64,000 nt of DNA from JAJVHZ01 sp041395385 (GTDB lineage: Bacteria; Pseudomonadota; Gammaproteobacteria; JAJPIJ01), in assembly GCA_041395385.1 (NCBI GenBank), contig JAWLAN010000024.1, forward strand, positions 1 through 64,000, read 5' to 3'. Shown piece after piece: positions 60,658 to 64,000 of the stretch (its first letter is position 1; each line of letters begins with the position of its first letter). Below the pieces are notes generated by a model. The model searched no databases, was not told the origin of the DNA, and was given only the letters and a program-made list of their open reading frames with translations. Position numbers and translations under genes: made by a program.

Positions 60658-61497
60658 ATGAAGCGTTGGCTGAGAGAGCCGTTGATGCACTTCCTGGTGG
60701 CGGGGGGACTGTTGTTCGCCGCCTACGCCTGGCTCGATCGCGACGGCGCCGACGAGGCGCGTGTCGTGCGCATCACGCAGGCGGAGGTGGACTGGCTGCG
60801 GGAAACCTGGGCTCGCCAGTGGCAGCGCCCGCCGAGCGATGATGAACTGCGCGGCATCGTGGCGGAGTATCTCAAGGAGGGATTGCTGGCGCGCGAGGCG
60901 CGTGAGCTGGGACTCGACGACAACGACACGATCGTACGCCGGCGGCTCGCGCAGAAGATGGAGTTCCTGGTGCAGGATACGGCCGTCCTGGCCGAACCGG
61001 GCGAGGCGCAGCTGCGGCAGTTCTACGACGGCAACCCCGCGCGCTACCAGGACCTTCCGCGCGTCACCTTCACGCAAATCTACTTCACGGGCGAAGAGGG
61101 CGCACGCCAGGGCCTCCGGCAGCTCGCGGACCGTGACCCCGCCGAGCTGGGCGATCGGAGTCTGCTGGAACGCGATTACGCAGGGCTCGACCAGCAGGCC
61201 GTGGCGAATCTGTTCGGAGGCGAGTTCGCCGCGCAGCTGTTCGCCCTCGAACCCGGTCGCTGGGCCGGCCCGATTGCATCGGGCTACGGCTTTCATCTCG
61301 TTCGGGTGCGAGAGCGAGGGCGCGCGCAGCCGCGACCGTTCGAGGACGTGCGTGCGCAGGTGCTTGCCGATTGGCAGCACGCGCGACAGGCCGAGATCAG
61401 CGAGCAGTTCTTCGCCGAGCTCATGAAGAAATACGAGGTCGTCGTCGAGCCTGGCGTGCAGCCGCTGCTCGGATCGCTGGTGCAAGCGCCGCAATGA
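60658..61497 (+). CDS. Membrane-anchored PpiC-type peptidyl-prolyl isomerase
   Basis: A 279-residue periplasm-facing protein. A single N-terminal membrane segment (LMHFLVAGGLLFAAYAWL) is followed by a helical domain (LKEGLLAREARELGLDDNDT) and a parvulin-like region with RVTFTQIYFTGEEGARQGL and IASGYGFHLVRVRERGRA. Some parvulin residues are altered, so isomerase activity is uncertain and a chaperone role is possible. Start ATG 60658 is preferred over 60601 since the first 19 residues are basic and unconserved. Its stop overlaps the HupE gene. Confidence 0.82.
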   Translation: MKRWLREPLMHFLVAGGLLFAAYAWLDRDGADEARVVRITQAEVDWLRETWARQWQRPPSDDELRGIVAEYLKEGLLAREARELGLDDNDTIVRRRLAQKMEFLVQDTAVLAEPGEAQLRQFYDGNPARYQDLPRVTFTQIYFTGEEGARQGLRQLADRDPAELGDRSLLERDYAGLDQQAVANLFGGEFAAQLFALEPGRWAGPIASGYGFHLVRVRERGRAQPRPFEDVRAQVLADWQHARQAEISEQFFAELMKKYEVVVEPGVQPLLGSLVQAPQ

Positions 61498-62471
61498 AGG
61501 CGGTCATCGCCATGGCGTTGCTTTTCGTCGCCGTGACCGCGTACGGCCACGAGGTGCGACCGGCGTACCTCGAGTTGCGGGAGGATGCGGCCGGCGAGTT
61601 CCACGTGCTGTGGAAGACGCCGATGCGCGGCGAGCTGCGCCTGGCGCTGGCGCCGGAATTCTCGGGGCGGACGCAGAATCTGTCGCCGATCGCGACGCGC
61701 CAGGCGGGGAGCGCCGCCGTGCAGACATGGCGGATGAAGGCGATCGAGCCGTTACCCGGCCAGACCGTCCGCGTCGCCGGGTTGGAGGCGACGATGACCG
61801 ACGCGTTGGTGCGAATGACATTTGCCGACGGGACCGAGTGGGTGAGGCGGCTGACGCCACAGGCGCCCGCGGCTGCGATTCCTGCGGAACATTCGCGATT
61901 GGCAGTTGCAGCGGAGTACCTGAAGCTGGGCGTCGAGCACATCCTGGTCGGCATCGATCACCTGCTGTTCGTGCTCGCGCTGCTGCTGATCACGCGCGGT
62001 GCGTGGCGGCTGGTGAAGACCATCACGGCGTTCACGGTCGCGCACAGCATCACGCTGGCATTGGCCACCCTCGGCTTCGTGCATGTACCGCCGCCGCCAG
62101 TCGAGGCGGTCATCGCCCTGAGCATCGTCTTCGTTGCCGCGGAGGTTCTTCGCGCCCGCCGTGGTCGGGAGGGCATCGCGGCCCGCGCGCCGTGGACGGT
62201 GGCGTTCGCATTCGGCCTGCTGCACGGCTTCGGCTTCGCCGGTGCGCTGAGCGAGGTCGGACTGCCCGAAGGCCACGTACCGGTCGCATTGCTGTTCTTC
62301 AACGTCGGGGTAGAAATCGGACAACTGTTGTTCGTCGCAGCAGCGCTCGGATTCGTGAGCGCGCTTCGGGCCGTTCGTATCTCGGTCCCGCGTTGGGCCG
62401 CAATTGTCCCGGCCTATGCGATCGGATGCGTCGCGATGTTCTGGGTGATCCAGCGCGTCGCGGCCTTTTGA
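61494..62471 (+). CDS. HupE/UreJ-family membrane protein
   Basis: A 325-residue protein with signal peptide (MKAVIAMALLFVAVTAYGHE), an exported domain of about 130 residues, and a C-terminal set of six to seven helices. The signature is LGVEHILVGIDHLLFVLALL plus FTVAHSITLALATLGFV and AFGLLHGFGFAGALSEVGLP. The His/Asp-rich helices suggest metal transport; HupE/UreJ relatives are linked to nickel or copper. No hydrogenase or urease genes are nearby. It overlaps the PpiC gene by four bases. Confidence 0.85.
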   Translation: MKAVIAMALLFVAVTAYGHEVRPAYLELREDAAGEFHVLWKTPMRGELRLALAPEFSGRTQNLSPIATRQAGSAAVQTWRMKAIEPLPGQTVRVAGLEATMTDALVRMTFADGTEWVRRLTPQAPAAAIPAEHSRLAVAAEYLKLGVEHILVGIDHLLFVLALLLITRGAWRLVKTITAFTVAHSITLALATLGFVHVPPPPVEAVIALSIVFVAAEVLRARRGREGIAARAPWTVAFAFGLLHGFGFAGALSEVGLPEGHVPVALLFFNVGVEIGQLLFVAAALGFVSALRAVRISVPRWAAIVPAYAIGCVAMFWVIQRVAAF

Positions 62472-62505
62472 TCCGAGAAATCGTCTGCAAAGAAGGGAGA
62501 CGACA

Positions 62506-64000
62506 ATGACGTACACAACGATCAGAACGACTGTCACGTGTCTGCTGGCTGCCGCCGTGGCGATGCCATGCGCCGCGGCCGGGCAGACCAGTCCGCCGGG
62601 ACTCGCCGCTCCTAAAAAGGAAACCGTCGAAAAGGCGTTCCCGGACAAGCCTCCCTACTCGCCGTACGCCGGGCGGGACTTTCCCACGCGCCCGTTCTTC
62701 GGCGACACCCATCTGCACACCGGTTTTTCGATGGACGCGGGCGCCTTCGGTGCACGGCTGACGCCGCGCGATGCCTATCGCTTCGCCCGCGGAGAGGAAA
62801 TCACCTCCTCGAGCGGACAGCCGGTAAAGCTCTCCAGGCCGCTGGATTTCCTGGTGGTGGCGGATCATTCCGACGGCATGGGCTTTTTCCCGATGATCAT
62901 CGGGGGCGACCCCAAGGTCATGGCCGACCCGCAAGGCCGGAGATGGCACGACATGGTTCACTCCGGCAAGGGTCCCGATGCGGCGATCGAGATCATCACC
63001 AGCTTCGGCAAGGGCACCATTTCCAAGGCCATCATGCCGCTGCCGGGCACGCCCGCCTATCGCGGCGCCTGGCAGGAGACGATCAAGGCGGCCGAGGCGT
63101 ACAACGAGCCGGGCCGCTTCACCGCCTTCATCGGCTATGAGTGGACCTCGAATACCGCCGCGAACAACCTCCACCGGAACGTCATCTTCCGCGACAATGC
63201 CGACAAGGCCAGCCAGGTCGAGCCCTACACGACGATCAAGCCGCTGGGCAGCGACAATCCGCGGGACCTCTGGAAATGGATGACCGCCTACGAGGACAAG
63301 ACGGGCGGCCAGGTACTCGCCATTGCGCACAACGGCAACTTGTCCAACGGCCGGATGTTTCCCCTGATCGAGTCGTTCACCGGCAAGCCGGTTGACCGCG
63401 AGTACGCCGAGCAGCGCGAGAAGTGGGAGCGGCTCTATGAAGTCACCCAGACCAAGGGGACCGGTGAGGCTCACCCCTACCTGTCGCCGAACGACGAGTT
63501 CGCCGATTTCGAGATCTGGGACAAGGGGAACCTCGACGGCAGCGCCGCGAAGACCAAGGACATGCTGGAGTTCGAGTATGCGCGCTCGGGCCTCGAGAAC
63601 GGCCTCAAGCTCGAACAGGAGCTCGGCACCAACCCCTACAAGTTCGGCATGGTCGGCAGCAGCGACGCGCACACCGGCCTCGCCGCGATGGAGGAGGAGA
63701 ACTTCTTCGGCAAGACCGTGCCGCAGGAGCCCAATCCGGAGCGCATGATGAAGGCCTTCATCGGCAATCCCACGACCGGTGTGAAGGTCATGGATTGGGA
63801 GGTCTCCTCATCGGGTTACGCGGCCGTGTGGGCGACCGAGAACACGCGCGAGGCAATCTGGGATGCGATGGAACGCAAGGAGACCTACGCCAGCACCGGC
63901 CCGCGCATGATCGTGCGCTTCTTCGGCGGCTGGGAATTCGAAGCGGCCGATGCGGGCAACCGGCTGCCGGCCCACATCGGCTACACCAAGGGCGTGCCGA
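62506..64000 (+). CDS. DUF3604 protein, PHP-like metal-dependent hydrolase (3' end outside window)
   Basis: The frame is open from ATG 62506 (AAGGGAG upstream) to the window end, about 498 codons. A signal peptide (TCLLAAAVAMPCAAAG) indicates export. FFGDTHLHTGFSMDAG contains the H69-x-H71 pair, DFLVVADHSDGMG the next metal ligands, and IGYEWTS, LAIAHNGNLSNGRMF and GMVGSSDAHTGLA further histidines typical of PHP-type sites. The family has no proven substrate. It follows HupE by 34 bp, as the third gene of the box-5 operon. Confidence 0.85.
   Translation, partial: MTYTTIRTTVTCLLAAAVAMPCAAAGQTSPPGLAAPKKETVEKAFPDKPPYSPYAGRDFPTRPFFGDTHLHTGFSMDAGAFGARLTPRDAYRFARGEEITSSSGQPVKLSRPLDFLVVADHSDGMGFFPMIIGGDPKVMADPQGRRWHDMVHSGKGPDAAIEIITSFGKGTISKAIMPLPGTPAYRGAWQETIKAAEAYNEPGRFTAFIGYEWTSNTAANNLHRNVIFRDNADKASQVEPYTTIKPLGSDNPRDLWKWMTAYEDKTGGQVLAIAHNGNLSNGRMFPLIESFTGKPVDREYAEQREKWERLYEVTQTKGTGEAHPYLSPNDEFADFEIWDKGNLDGSAAKTKDMLEFEYARSGLENGLKLEQELGTNPYKFGMVGSSDAHTGLAAMEEENFFGKTVPQEPNPERMMKAFIGNPTTGVKVMDWEVSSSGYAAVWATENTREAIWDAMERKETYASTGPRMIVRFFGGWEFEAADAGNRLPAHIGYTKGVP

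Noticed and set aside
62299..63672. 457-codon minus-strand open frame
   Set aside because: It lies opposite the DUF3604 gene, whose plus-strand frame is open to the window end with metal-binding motifs and a signal peptide.

Overview
The window is about 64 kb of GC-rich, densely coding bacterial DNA. The gene order and gene set (infB-rbfA-truB-rpsO-pnp; rpsP-rimM-trmD-rplS; hldE-hldD-waaA; dsbC, xerD, tolC, pcm and a TPP-riboswitch thiC) indicate a Gram-negative proteobacterium, most likely a gammaproteobacterium. I cannot name the genus from sequence alone. I found no rRNA, tRNA, CRISPR array, insertion sequence or prophage.

Region 1 (1-24.6 kb) is conserved housekeeping. It holds translation and RNA metabolism genes, an Aas-like acyltransferase/acyl-ACP synthetase, 5-formyl-THF cyclo-ligase, XerD, an orphan GspE/PilB-type ATPase, DsbC, the LPS core/Kdo genes, a TolC-like channel, a rhodanese, Pcm and thiC with its riboswitch. 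Region 2 (24.6-30.2 kb) has a Sel1-SPOR protein, two unrecognised exported proteins behind unusually AT-rich upstream DNA, dusA on the minus strand, and an MFS transporter. Region 3 (28.9-35.1 kb) is a signalling block: the MFS gene overlaps a 1053-residue triple-GAF/double-PAS histidine kinase, which overlaps a FixJ-type response regulator; a receiver-only regulator follows. Region 4 (35.2-46 kb) is rich in uncharacterised envelope families (Cys-rich repeat, DUF2092, a repeat-rich exported protein, DUF2254, an HdeA-like protein, a glycine-zipper protein, DUF3943) and contains arcB-arcC without arcA. Region 5 (46-54.5 kb) is a long minus-strand operon: DUF3141 (PhaC-like), phosphotransacylase, acetate kinase, 3-hydroxybutyrate dehydrogenase, a two-subunit CoA-transferase, an enoyl-ACP reductase and a GNAT protein. 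Region 6 (55-64 kb) runs the other way: ppk2, two unknowns, SulP, a BASS-like transporter, then PpiC-HupE-DUF3604.

The most interesting signal is a recurring intergenic motif, roughly GGACCAANGTCYAATW. It occurs five times, always upstream of a gene and in the matching orientation: before the receiver-only regulator, DUF3943, the DUF3141-pta-ackA operon, ppk2, and the PpiC-HupE-DUF3604 operon. Its GGAC-N4-GTCC core has the same geometry as the mycobacterial DosR box. I infer a regulon, possibly controlled by the kinase/FixJ-type pair or another LuxR-type regulator. Its members would include phosphotransacylase/acetate kinase and polyphosphate kinase; arcB-arcC add carbamoyl-phosphate-based ATP synthesis nearby but carry no recognised box. 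Together this looks like an energy-limitation or low-oxygen survival programme.
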